A stretch of DNA of 64,000 nucleotides from CAYSUS01 sp964434165 (lineage in GTDB: Bacteria; Planctomycetota; Planctomycetia; Pirellulales; Thermoguttaceae), in assembly GCA_964434165.1 (NCBI GenBank), contig CAYSUS010000003.1, positions 1-64,000 on the forward strand, in the 5' to 3' direction. Positions 24,786 to 33,692 of the stretch are shown here, in pieces; the stretch's first letter is position 1; the number at the start of each line of letters is the position of its first letter. The notes under the pieces are model-generated. The model searched no databases. It was not told the origin of the DNA and saw nothing but the letters and a program-made list of their open reading frames with translations. The translations under genes were made by a program, and so were the position numbers.

Positions 24786-26018
24786 TTACTCCAGGCCGGC
24801 CAGGAGCAGCTCGTCGAGCGGTGCGAGGTCCGTGGCCCGACCCGCTTGGAGCGCTTGCCCGGCTGTCTCAAACGCGCGGCGGAGCTTGTCCACCACGTCG
24901 TGACACCGATCGGCCACGTTGTTGACCTCCCACCGGTCGTCGGGTTTGACGTACAGCTTGATCTCGCTGCCGTCCTCGATGCTGCCCGAGGCGCGGAGAT
25001 ACCAGGCAGGCGTGCGGATGGCTTGCTGGAACCCCTCGTCGATCAGCAGGAGCCGGTCCCGCAGCGCGTCCACCTCTTCGCGAACGAGCGGCAACAGGTC
25101 GCGGGCCGTCGGCGCCTCGGGGGGCGCCACGCGCCACCAAGCGAGAAGCGTGGACCAAAGGTCCGAAGGCTCGACCAGGGCCGCGGTCCGCGCGGTCGCG
25201 CCCTGGCCGTCCGGCAGCCGCATCATGAGAGGAACGTGCACGACCTCCCCATGGAGCGGCTCGTCGCAGGGCCCCACGCGGCCGTGCTCGCCGAGCGGGA
25301 AGCCCCTGGCTCCCATCAGCACGAGCAGTGTCTCCGCGCCCAGCGGGCTCTCGTGGAGGAACTCCAGCAGGGCTCCGACGCAGGTGTCCAGCACCGCGAC
25401 CTGCCCGGCGTAGGCGTGGCAATAGGCGAGCAGCTCGTCGGGATCGAACTCAGCCTCCAATCTCCGCGAGGGGGCCTCGTGGCCCGAGTACGGCGGCGGG
25501 TCGCCTTCCAGGCGGAACGACTCGCGCAAGTCGATCGGCGCGTCCCACGGCCCCCCCAATCCCGACAGATGGCACCACAGCAAGTGCGGTCGGGGCGCGC
25601 CTTCCAGCCAGTCGATCATCTGCGCGAACCCGCGGGCGAGATGCGTCTGGTCGATCGACGCCGCCACGCACGGCTCGAACGGCGGGTCGATCGGCGTCAC
25701 CTCGTCGAAGGACTCGGCCAGCCCGTGGCGGATCACCTCCGCCTCGTCGCACAACAGCGCGTTGTACACGCCCGCCTCGCCGAGAAGGTCGGCCAGGGCG
25801 GGCCGATCAGGCTCCGGGTCGCGTCTCCGAATCGCATGCCAGCCGTGCCACAGCGATCGATAGAGCGGACCCAGCCGGGGCGAGTCAACCAGGGCCTGGT
25901 CGAACACGAATGACTCGGCGGCGAGCCGGTCTAGATGGGGCGTATGCACCCACGTATTCCCGTAGGCGCCGAGGTATCCGGACTGGAGCCGATCGACGAT
26001 CAGGCAGATCGCGTTCAT
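24786..26018 (-). CDS. Sulfatase-fold protein lacking catalytic residues (pseudosulfatase)
   Basis: 410 aa. The fold is that of type I sulfatases: it opens with ICLIVDRLQSGYLGAYGN, has THPHLDRLAAESFVF-like spacing (TPHLDRLAAESFVFDQAL) and a C-terminal KLYVKPDDRWEVNNVADR strand. The formylglycine site (CxPxR) is replaced by DSPRLGPLYR (residues 45-54) with no Cys or Ser at the right place. The metal-binding SDHG is replaced by MGARG in LVLMGARGFPLGEHG, and the usual DD pair is VDR. It should therefore not hydrolyse sulfate esters; it may bind a ligand or be structural. No signal peptide, so probably cytoplasmic. The ATG at 26018 is chosen over a codon 33 bases earlier because homology begins there. 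It lies 105 bases after the kinase gene. Confidence 0.8.
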   Translation of the reverse strand: MNAICLIVDRLQSGYLGAYGNTWVHTPHLDRLAAESFVFDQALVDSPRLGPLYRSLWHGWHAIRRRDPEPDRPALADLLGEAGVYNALLCDEAEVIRHGLAESFDEVTPIDPPFEPCVAASIDQTHLARGFAQMIDWLEGAPRPHLLWCHLSGLGGPWDAPIDLRESFRLEGDPPPYSGHEAPSRRLEAEFDPDELLAYCHAYAGQVAVLDTCVGALLEFLHESPLGAETLLVLMGARGFPLGEHGRVGPCDEPLHGEVVHVPLMMRLPDGQGATARTAALVEPSDLWSTLLAWWRVAPPEAPTARDLLPLVREEVDALRDRLLLIDEGFQQAIRTPAWYLRASGSIEDGSEIKLYVKPDDRWEVNNVADRCHDVVDKLRRAFETAGQALQAGRATDLAPLDELLLAGLE

Positions 26019-26123
26019 GCCAGGGATTCTACCGAACCGGCCGCGGGGCAACGAGCCGGGCCTCGGCGGGGGTACGGCCTGGACGGGCGGGATGGGACCG
26101 CCAGGATAAGCCGCCGTGCAGGG

Positions 26124-29100
26124 TCAGTCGCCCCAGGTTCGCACCAGGGCCGGATCGTTCTTCCAGCCGAACCGCTCGGCGAACGCCGCCGCAGAGAGCA
26201 TCTCCTGGCCCTCGGCGGTCTGGACGATGCAGGCCAGCTCGGCTTCGCTTTGCGGGGCCACGCGGTAATGCCCTGCCGGGTGGACCGCCAGGTAGCCCCC
26301 GCCGGAGAGCGAGACCAACGTGCGGACCAGGCGTCCGTCGCTCAGCGTGCGGAGCCGCAGCAGACTCCCCTCGCGCTGGGCGAACAGCCCGGCGTCCGGC
26401 GCGATCGTGGTCCCGTCCCAGGGCATCGCCGCCAGCGCCTTGCCCGCGACCGCGTCCCAGACGCGCGTTGCGTCGCGGCTTCCGGAGACCAGGGTATTGG
26501 AGTCCTTCCAGAGCAACCGTGCGACGCGCGCCTTGTGTCCCTCCAGCAGCGCGGGACGCGATCGGGGCTCCTGCGGCTTGACGAGATAGAGCCGGTTTCG
26601 CTCGCAGGCCGCGGCCAGCAGCTCGCCGTCCGGTGACCAGGCCAGCGCGACCACGTCGTCGCGCGTGAGGAAGAACCGGTCGGTCGGGGCCCCGGCCCCG
26701 CCGCTGAACAGCCGCACGTCGCCGCCGACGGCCACGGCCAGGACGCCCCCGTCCGGCGACCAGGCCATGGTGTTGCCGTGCGTGGGCAGGCTGCGGACCT
26801 GCGAGCCGTCGGTCGCACTGTAGAGCTGCGCGGTGCCGTTGCCCGCCGCGACCGTCGCGCTGTCGATCGACCACAGCAGGTACTCCACTTCGCTGCGCGT
26901 CCCGCGGATCTGGGCCAAGCGGTGCCCGGCGAGCGTGTCCCAGATGTCGATCGTGCCGCCCGTCTCGTACCGCGTGGCCAGCATCCTCAGGTCGGGCGAA
27001 AAGGCCAACTGCTTCGCCGCGGCGGGAGCCTCGGTGACCGTACAGACCGGCTCGCCGGTCTCCGCGGCCCAGATCCGCACGCTCCCATCGAGGTAGCCCG
27101 CCGCCACGGCGCCCGACGAGGGGTCGAACTCCGCGCATCGCACGGAGGCGGCATGGGCCGGAAGCCCGTGGAGCGAGCGCCCTGCCAGGGCCTCCCAGAA
27201 CTGCACGTTCCCCGCCGCGTCGGCGACGGCCACGGTCACGCCGTCGGGTCCGAAATCGGCGGAGAACGCCGGCAGCGTCCCGCACGGCTTCTTGAGGGTG
27301 TGCACGATCTCTCCCGCGCCCACGTCCCAGACGCGAACGCTGTCGTCGAACCAGTACCCGCCGGCCACCAGCAACTGGCCGTCCGGCGACCAGGCCAGGC
27401 AGCCGTCCCCGTTCTCGTGAGGCGCGAAAGCCTTCACCAACGAGCCGCTTGCCGCGTCCCAGACGCGGATCGAGTCGGCCTTGCGGGGTGCGCCGCCGGC
27501 CGAGGCCAGGAGCCGGCCGTCGGGCGAAAACCTCACGTCCAAGACGGGTCCGGCGTGCCCCGAGAGCTTGTGGATCGTCCGGGCCGCCGAGACGTCCCAA
27601 ACGCAGACCGCGCCGCCGCGCCCGCCCGAGGCGAGCAGGCCGCCGCCCGACCAGGCCACGGAAGTCACCTCGGCGTCGTGGCCGCGGAGCACGGTGGCCG
27701 GCCCCTCGGCGGTCACGTCCCACAGGCGGACCGTCTTGTCCGCGGACGCGGAGGCAAGCCACTGCCCGTCGGCGGACCAGTCCAGCGCGGTGATCTCCCC
27801 GAGATGTCCCCCCAGCACCCGGATCGTTTGTCCGCTTCGGGCGTCCCAGAGGCGGATGATCCAGTCCTCGCCGGCCGTGGCCAGCGCCGAGCCGTCCGGC
27901 GACCACGCCAGGCTGAGCACGCGGCCGTCGTAGGGCGCGAACATGCGAGCCACCTTGCCCTCAGCCGGGTCCCACACGCGCACGACCCCGTCGCCGCAGG
28001 CGGTCGCCAGCAGCGAGCCGTCGGGGCTGTATCGCACCGCATAGACGGGCCCGCGATGGCCGAACGTCTCCAGGCTCCACACCTGGACGCCCTCGATCGG
28101 GGCCGGATCGGCCACGATCGACAGCCGTCGTCCGATCCTGGCCCCGGCTGCGGCATCCTCGGTTCGCGCGATTCGCTGGGCGATCGTCGTCGGCTCCGGC
28201 TTCTCCGGCTTGGGCTTCTCGGGCGGGACCTCCACGATCGGCACATGGGACTGATCGGGCTTGGTTTCCGGCTTGGTCCCAACGCCCGAGACGGGCTTCG
28301 CCCCAGGCATTTCGTCGGGTCCGATGGCCGGCTTCTCTGCGGGCTTCTGCGTCGGGTCCGAAGCCGGCTTCCCGGCCGGGTCCGAAGCCGACGTGGTCGC
28401 AGGGGGCTTGGCCGTCTCGGGCGGCGCCTGTTCCACCGGCGGCGTGGGCTGCTCGCCCGGGGGGCTTTCCGATCCTGGCTTCGCCTGCGGATCGATCGCG
28501 GGCTTGGCGACCTTGCCGGTGCCGTCCCGGGGGCCTTCCTGAACGATGCGGATCGGGCGATCCGTCGCTTCGACGACGACCTCCGCGCCGCTGGGCACGT
28601 TGAGGACCGTCTCCGAGCCGTCCTTCTGCCGGATTCGCAGCACGATGCCCAGGAGGACTCCCATCCCCATAAGACCCGCGAGCACGGCCGCCAGCACGGT
28701 CCACTTCGCGCGCTGGCTCAACGGCTGCGGGGCCGGGGCGGGGCCCGCGCTGGCGCCCCGCGGCGAGGGCCGGGTGCCGGCCAGGGCCGACGAAACGTAC
28801 TCGTCCGTGGCCGCCACGGAGCGGTCGGTCGGCGCGGCCGGCCGGCTTTGCCCCTCGGCTTCCGACAGGAGCTTCGCCAGATCGGCCCCGGCGCAAAACG
28901 TGGCCAGCAAGTCGGCCACCTCGGCAGGCGTGGCCGGCCGGTCCTCGGGCTTCTTGGCCAGCATGCGATCGAGCACGTCGAGCAGCTCGCCGGGCAGGTC
29001 GGGCCGGAACGTGCGGATGTCCGGCGGCGGCTTCTGCACGTGCGCCACCATCTTGTCGAACGTCCGCGCGAAGTCCGCACCGCCGAACGGGGGCTGGCCC

Positions 29101-30050
29101 GCCAGAAGCTTGTAGAGCGTGCAGCCCAGGCTGTAGATGTCCGCGCGGATGTCCACGCTGCGCACGTCCGAGACCTGCTCCGGGGCCATGTAATCGGCGG
29201 TGCCCATGGCCTGGTTGGCCGCCGTCATCTCCTCGGCCTCGGTCTGCTCGGTCTCGTGCCACTGGAACCGGGCCAGGCCCAGATCGAGCAGCTTGACCGT
29301 GCCCTGCGTGCTCAGCATCAGGTTCGACGGCTTGATGTCGCGATGCACGAGCGAGTGCTCGAAGGCTCCCTGAAGCCCCGTCGCCGCCTGGCGCACGACC
29401 TCGGCCGCGTCGGCGATCGACAGCACGCCGCACCGCTGCACGACCTCCGACAGGTTGCGCCCCTCGACGAACTCCATCACCAGGAAGTGACAGCCTTGCA
29501 GGCTCCGCGCATCGGTCGCCTGGACGATGTTCGGATGGTTCAGGCGTCCGACCGCCTTCATCTCCCGCTCGAAGCGGGCCACCGCCTTGGGATCGGCCAT
29601 GCGCTCGGGCGGGAGGATTTTCAGGGCCACGTCGCGGTCGAGCCGGGTGTGCACCGCCCGATAGACCGTCCCCATGCCGCCCCGGCCCAGCTCCTCCAGA
29701 ATCCGGTATTCCCCCAGCACGGTCGGGGCGGACGACTCGCGCGGCGAGCTGCCGACCGGTGCGCCCTGCTCGCCGGCCTGGCTCATCGGAATCGAACGGC
29801 TGCCGCCGGCCTCCTCAGCCCTGGCTAGGGCATCGGAATACGCCGCCTCGCCCTGATACGCCTCCAGGTCCGAGGGCAGGCGCAGCGACTGGACCAGCGG
29901 ATCCGAGATGCTCTCCAGCGTGTCGAGCGCGACCTCGCACGTTGGGCAAGTGCTCACGTGCTCAACGATCCGCACGGCCTCGCTGTCGGGCAAAAGGCCC
30001 AGCACGTAATGCGAGAGCTTCTCGCGGCTCGGGCATTCAGGGGGTGGCAT
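26124..30050 (-). CDS. Transmembrane Ser/Thr protein kinase with 14 WD40 repeats
   Basis: 1308 aa. The N-terminal 60 residues resemble an anti-sigma-type zinc finger (HVSTCPTC, residues 31-38). The Hanks-type kinase domain (about 114-375) has a Gly loop (LGRGGMGTVYRA), VALKIL Lys, HRDIKPSNLML, DLGLAR in place of DFG, and YMAPEQ. A Pro/Ala linker, one membrane helix (about 450-473) and a Pro/Lys-rich spacer follow. Then fourteen WD40 repeats (about 650-1240; e.g. VLSLAWSPDGSALATAGED) make two seven-bladed propellers, probably extracytoplasmic. PknB-like kinases with WD40 sensors are typical of Planctomycetes. The ATG at 30050 has GGAG six bases upstream. Ligand and targets unknown. Confidence 0.92.
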   Translation of the reverse strand: MPPPECPSREKLSHYVLGLLPDSEAVRIVEHVSTCPTCEVALDTLESISDPLVQSLRLPSDLEAYQGEAAYSDALARAEEAGGSRSIPMSQAGEQGAPVGSSPRESSAPTVLGEYRILEELGRGGMGTVYRAVHTRLDRDVALKILPPERMADPKAVARFEREMKAVGRLNHPNIVQATDARSLQGCHFLVMEFVEGRNLSEVVQRCGVLSIADAAEVVRQAATGLQGAFEHSLVHRDIKPSNLMLSTQGTVKLLDLGLARFQWHETEQTEAEEMTAANQAMGTADYMAPEQVSDVRSVDIRADIYSLGCTLYKLLAGQPPFGGADFARTFDKMVAHVQKPPPDIRTFRPDLPGELLDVLDRMLAKKPEDRPATPAEVADLLATFCAGADLAKLLSEAEGQSRPAAPTDRSVAATDEYVSSALAGTRPSPRGASAGPAPAPQPLSQRAKWTVLAAVLAGLMGMGVLLGIVLRIRQKDGSETVLNVPSGAEVVVEATDRPIRIVQEGPRDGTGKVAKPAIDPQAKPGSESPPGEQPTPPVEQAPPETAKPPATTSASDPAGKPASDPTQKPAEKPAIGPDEMPGAKPVSGVGTKPETKPDQSHVPIVEVPPEKPKPEKPEPTTIAQRIARTEDAAAGARIGRRLSIVADPAPIEGVQVWSLETFGHRGPVYAVRYSPDGSLLATACGDGVVRVWDPAEGKVARMFAPYDGRVLSLAWSPDGSALATAGEDWIIRLWDARSGQTIRVLGGHLGEITALDWSADGQWLASASADKTVRLWDVTAEGPATVLRGHDAEVTSVAWSGGGLLASGGRGGAVCVWDVSAARTIHKLSGHAGPVLDVRFSPDGRLLASAGGAPRKADSIRVWDAASGSLVKAFAPHENGDGCLAWSPDGQLLVAGGYWFDDSVRVWDVGAGEIVHTLKKPCGTLPAFSADFGPDGVTVAVADAAGNVQFWEALAGRSLHGLPAHAASVRCAEFDPSSGAVAAGYLDGSVRIWAAETGEPVCTVTEAPAAAKQLAFSPDLRMLATRYETGGTIDIWDTLAGHRLAQIRGTRSEVEYLLWSIDSATVAAGNGTAQLYSATDGSQVRSLPTHGNTMAWSPDGGVLAVAVGGDVRLFSGGAGAPTDRFFLTRDDVVALAWSPDGELLAAACERNRLYLVKPQEPRSRPALLEGHKARVARLLWKDSNTLVSGSRDATRVWDAVAGKALAAMPWDGTTIAPDAGLFAQREGSLLRLRTLSDGRLVRTLVSLSGGGYLAVHPAGHYRVAPQSEAELACIVQTAEGQEMLSAAAFAERFGWKNDPALVRTWGD

Positions 30051-30127
30051 CGTGGACTCCGCGACGGGCACCACCGGCAAGCGGCCCCGGGCGACACTCA
30101 AGGCGTGGAAGTTGGGCCACCTAAACC

Positions 30128-30133
30128 ATTGTA
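30128..30133 (-). promoter_or_regulatory. -10 element upstream of the kinase gene
   Basis: TACAAT on the minus strand in an AT-rich patch (GTTAATACAATGG), 78 bases before the ATG. No clear -35 at the usual spacing. Confidence 0.35.
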
Positions 30134-30325
30134 TTAACGCGAGGGTGTAACACGAGGTAGTGGCTCGACGCAGTCATCTTCTAGGGGCGCCGCGCCGGAC
30201 GGAATCGCCCGGTTAGCCTGGCAATTCTGGGCAATCCGCTTGGGCGGGAGATGGAAAGGGACCTGGGGGAAGGAAACGCAGCCCGGCCTCCTCTTTTCTG
30301 GTGGGGACACGGAGGCGCGCCACAG

Positions 30326-30371
30326 CCCCGTTTCAGCGGGTCCCGGCTAGAAATATCCCCACTGAAGTGGG
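30326..30371. repeat. Paired hairpin repeat
   Basis: Two small hairpins with related loops, CCCCGTTTCAGCGGG (30326-30340) and CCCCACTGAAGTGGG (30357-30371), are separated by TCCCGGCTAGAAATAT. The CTGAA/TTCAG centres in opposite orientation suggest a dispersed REP-like unit. Only one copy is in this window. Confidence 0.5.
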
Positions 30372-30798
30372 TCAGTCCGCAAAGGGGGATGGGCATGGCG
30401 GTCCGTCCCAGCGGGCCTCGGGGCGAACACGAAAACCCTTGTCCATCAGAGACTTGTGTCATGCGCATCGCTGCCGTCGGACGGAGCCGGATCGGTTGTT
30501 GTGCAACAGAGTTGAGTTTTTCCAGCGCGGGCCCCCCGACTGGTCCCGCCTTGGCAATGGCGCGGTACGGGGCTTCAGCCCGATCGGTGTCGTGCAGTGG
30601 GGGGGTGCAGGGCCGATGGCCGCTATCTGCCGATCTCATCGCATCCCGGTCCTGGCGGTGGCTTGCGGTGGTTGCGCGGCCAGTTCAACCTAGCGGATAG
30701 CCGCCCCCTGGTCCACACGGTAACTGGGCCAATCCTGCGGCAGGCCTTTTCGAAGCCCGGCTGGCGGGGCCCACCCCTCCGGCCGGATCCTGTGGGTC

Positions 30799-32187
30799 CT
30801 AAGGCATCGATCCCCCTTGCGGCGCCCCATTCATGCCAGCATCGCCAGGCCGCGGCCCGCTCCGAGCAAGGCCGACGGTCAGCCCGGCCAGGAAGAACAC
30901 CAGCCCGTTGTCCATGGCCAGGTAGCTCACCTCGTGGAAGGCCGCCTGGCAGACGTAAAACCCCAGCACACCCAGCATGAGGGGGCCCTGCGCGCGGGCC
31001 CCGTCGGGCTTTCGGGGGTCGTGGGCGAGCTGCCACGCGGCCCAGCCCCACGCGACCAGCACGGCCAGCAGCAGCGTCAGTCCCACGAGGCCCGTCTCGG
31101 TGAGCACGCTGAGGAACGTATTGTGGTGGATGTACGGACGGATCTGCTCCAGGTGGAGGTCCGTGGAGCGGTCGGCCAGGTAGGGGAGCTTGGCCTCGGG
31201 AAACTGCCCGAAGCCGAAGCCGAAAAGGGGCCGGTCGAGGAACATCTTCCAGGAGACGTACGCGAAGCTGCCGCGCATGCCCACGCTGCGGGCGGTGTCG
31301 GCCCCGGAAGTCTCGCGGTCGAGGTGCACGATGTCGTCCAGGTGGGTTAGTGCGAGGAGGAGCCCCGCCGCCACGATTCCGCCGAGAACGCCGACGCGAA
31401 CGCGCCCGCGGAGCGTCAGAGCCAGGACCACCAGCCCGCCCAGCGCGGTCCCCAGCCAGACGCTCCGCGTGTAGCTGAAGAACAGCGACGCGAGGAACAG
31501 CGGTGCCAGGGCGAGGAGCATCCACGGTCCGAGTCGGCCCCATCGCCCGCGCCACGTCCAGGCGCTGAGCAGGGCCACGGCCAGGAACGTCCCGTAGCTG
31601 ACGGAGTGAACCATGGGTCCGCGCGCCCGGCCGAAATGGATTCCGGTTTGCGGATCGGCGATGTGCCTGGGAAACACGGCCCACCACTGCTCGGTCACTT
31701 CCAGGAGGCCCGTCGCTGCCAGATAGACGCCCAGGCAGGCCATTGATCCCCAGACGAGACCCAGGGTGCGGTGGTCGAGCGGCGCCTGGCGCGCGATCCA
31801 GTACAGGACCAGGGGGATGGCGTAGCCGCTAATCAGCCGCCACAGGGGCGATCCCTGGCCGAGCTGGTCGTCGGTGGAGTCCGTCGCCAGGGTGCTGATC
31901 GTCAGCAGGAGGACCAGGCCCAGGAGGAGCCAGTCGGCGCGGCACCACGGCTTGGGATCGGTGCGTCCCAACCGCGATTGGACGAGGTAGGCGCCGACGA
32001 GCAGGAGCAGCGCGGCGCGGTCGATGGTCAGCGGCAGCGGTCCGACGTCGAAGGAGAGGAAATCGTGGCCCAGGCAGGCCCCGGTCACGATCACCGCCAG
32101 GCAGCCGGCCACGAGCGATCCGCGAAGGGCGAAGACCGCCCCCCAAACGAGAGCGACCGAGGCGACGACCGTTGCGAGGACGGGCAT
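30799..32187 (-). CDS. O-antigen ligase/polymerase-family membrane protein
   Basis: 462 aa with about ten to twelve hydrophobic segments. Its Wzy/WaaL-type (PF04932) features are a central hydrophobic block with SYTRSVWLGTALGGLVVLALTLRG, and the large periplasmic loop containing MRGSFAYVSWKMFLDRPLFGFGFGQF and IRPYIHHNTFLSVLTETGLVGL, where the Arg and the HNTFL His are typical of the family. It joins or polymerises undecaprenyl-linked sugars at the periplasmic face of the inner membrane. The ATG at 32187 starts the first helix. Divergent from the GNAT-like gene; together with the next four plus-strand genes it forms an exopolysaccharide cluster. Confidence 0.9.
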   Translation of the reverse strand: MPVLATVVASVALVWGAVFALRGSLVAGCLAVIVTGACLGHDFLSFDVGPLPLTIDRAALLLLVGAYLVQSRLGRTDPKPWCRADWLLLGLVLLLTISTLATDSTDDQLGQGSPLWRLISGYAIPLVLYWIARQAPLDHRTLGLVWGSMACLGVYLAATGLLEVTEQWWAVFPRHIADPQTGIHFGRARGPMVHSVSYGTFLAVALLSAWTWRGRWGRLGPWMLLALAPLFLASLFFSYTRSVWLGTALGGLVVLALTLRGRVRVGVLGGIVAAGLLLALTHLDDIVHLDRETSGADTARSVGMRGSFAYVSWKMFLDRPLFGFGFGQFPEAKLPYLADRSTDLHLEQIRPYIHHNTFLSVLTETGLVGLTLLLAVLVAWGWAAWQLAHDPRKPDGARAQGPLMLGVLGFYVCQAAFHEVSYLAMDNGLVFFLAGLTVGLARSGPRPGDAGMNGAPQGGSMP

Positions 32188-32461
32188 GGCGAGGAAGGAT
32201 CAAGCCGAGTCCAAGGGCGGAAACGTCGAAGTTCGTCTCTCAAAGCTAGGCCGCCCGACACAGCAGGCATCCCATGTGCCTGCCCCCCGGGACGGTCTTG
32301 CGGTTTGTGCGGGCAATGACGGGAGCAGCGGCGGGTTCTCCGTGCGGCGGGGAAGCGAGGGGATCAACTTCCGTCATGCCGGGGTTTGCCTCCGGCCGGC
32401 CGTGAGGGAGATTTGTGGGGCGTTTTTCCGCTCCCCGTCTCTCCAGCCACCCACGCCTGGG

Positions 32462-33619
32462 ATGCCCGCCTTGGAAGTCTTCTGCCTGCAGACCCTCGAG
32501 GAGCTATCGCCCTATGCCGGGGACTGGGATGGTCTGGCGCGCGGGGTGCCGTTCTGCGGCTGGGACTGGCTCTCCTGCTGGTGGCGCCACTACGGCGAGC
32601 GCGAGTGGCCCCGGCGCGGCCTGTTCGTGCTGTGTGCGTTTGAAGGCGGAGATCGACTGGTGGGCATCGCCCCGTGGCTGTCCGAGCGATCGGCCGCCTC
32701 GGGCACGACGCTCCGCTTCCTGGGCGAGGACGAGGTCTGCTCCGACCACGTCGGGTTGCTGTGCGAGCCGGGTCGGCAAAGCGCCGTGGCGGACGCGATG
32801 GCCGATTGGCTCATCGAGCGCGCGCCGGGCCGGCCCTTCGGGCAGGACGAAGGCTGGGACCTGATCGAGCTGGAGGGCGTGGACGCCGACGACCCGGCCA
32901 GCGAGGCGCTGGCGCGATTGGCCGCCGGTTACGGGGGCACCATGCATCGGCGAGCGGGCAGGAAGTGCTGGAGCATCGAGCTTCCCCAGACCTGGGAGGA
33001 GTACCTCGCCCGGCTTTCCCACTCGCACCGGTCGCAGGTCCGCCGCGCCGACCGCAGGTACCTGGCCTCGGGCCGCGCCGCGCTGCACACGGTCTCGTCC
33101 GCCCGCGAGCTGCCCGCGGCGATCGACCTCCTCATCGACCTGCACACGAGGCGGTGGCGGGCCGAGGGCAGGCCGGGCAACTTCGCTTCCAGGCGATTTG
33201 AGGCGTTTCACCGGGACGTGATGCCGCGGCTGCTCGCGGCCGGCCACCTGCAGCTTCACTGGCTGGACCTGGACGGTCGGCCGGTGGCCGCCGAGTACCA
33301 GCTTTCGGGAGCCGGAAGCGTGTATGCCTACCAGGCGGGCCGCGACCCTGCCGTCCCCCGCGGCGCCGCCGGACGACTGGCGCTGATCGCCACGATTCGC
33401 AGGGCGATCGAGCAGGGCTGTCGCGCGTTCGACTTCCTGCGGGGCGACGAGCCGTACAAGGCCCACTGGCGGGCTGCGCCGCGACCCACGACGCGGATCC
33501 GCATCGTTTCGCCCCGCGCGGCCGCCCAGGTCCGCTACGGCCTGCGATCGGCCGGCGAGACCGTCAAGCAGTGGATCAAGCGAGGGCTGCGTCCGGCCGC
33601 GGGGAGCCTCGACGGGTGA
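32462..33619 (+). CDS. GNAT-fold acetyltransferase-like protein (BioF2/FemAB type)
   Basis: 385 aa. N-terminal features WDWLSCWWRHYGE, LVGIAPW and RFLGEDEVCSDHVGLL, and the C-terminal part with WEEYLARLSHSHRSQVRRADRR, HWLDLDGRPVAAEYQL and FDFLRGDEPYKAHW, are characteristic of the BioF2-like acetyltransferase group (PF13480, related to FemAB/CelD) found in exopolysaccharide loci. Such proteins transfer acyl or aminoacyl groups to sugars or peptides; the acceptor is unknown. Cytoplasmic. The ATG at 32462 begins the conserved part; no strong ribosome site. The frame stays open 440 bases upstream without similarity. First gene of a plus-strand run (next gene 73 bases on). Confidence 0.82.
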   Translation: MPALEVFCLQTLEELSPYAGDWDGLARGVPFCGWDWLSCWWRHYGEREWPRRGLFVLCAFEGGDRLVGIAPWLSERSAASGTTLRFLGEDEVCSDHVGLLCEPGRQSAVADAMADWLIERAPGRPFGQDEGWDLIELEGVDADDPASEALARLAAGYGGTMHRRAGRKCWSIELPQTWEEYLARLSHSHRSQVRRADRRYLASGRAALHTVSSARELPAAIDLLIDLHTRRWRAEGRPGNFASRRFEAFHRDVMPRLLAAGHLQLHWLDLDGRPVAAEYQLSGAGSVYAYQAGRDPAVPRGAAGRLALIATIRRAIEQGCRAFDFLRGDEPYKAHWRAAPRPTTRIRIVSPRAAAQVRYGLRSAGETVKQWIKRGLRPAAGSLDG

Positions 33620-33692
33620 GGACGGGCCAGCAAGCCGGGTGGCGCGGCCGGGACCGGTCGAGCCGGGGTACGGAGGCGCGTGAGGAGTCGGC

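Larger units (their letters stand above)
30051..30798. other. 748-base gene-free region
   Basis: Upstream of the kinase gene and downstream of the O-antigen ligase gene. It holds the kinase -10 element and a pair of CTGAA-centred hairpins (listed separately). Open frames on either strand have no recognisable domain and overlap the repeats. No tRNA-like arm (GGTTCGAATCC or similar) was found. Confidence 0.5.

Noticed and set aside
24786..26018. Reading the sulfatase-like protein as an active sulfatase
   Set aside because: No Cys or Ser stands at the formylglycine position and the SDHG metal motif is MGARG.
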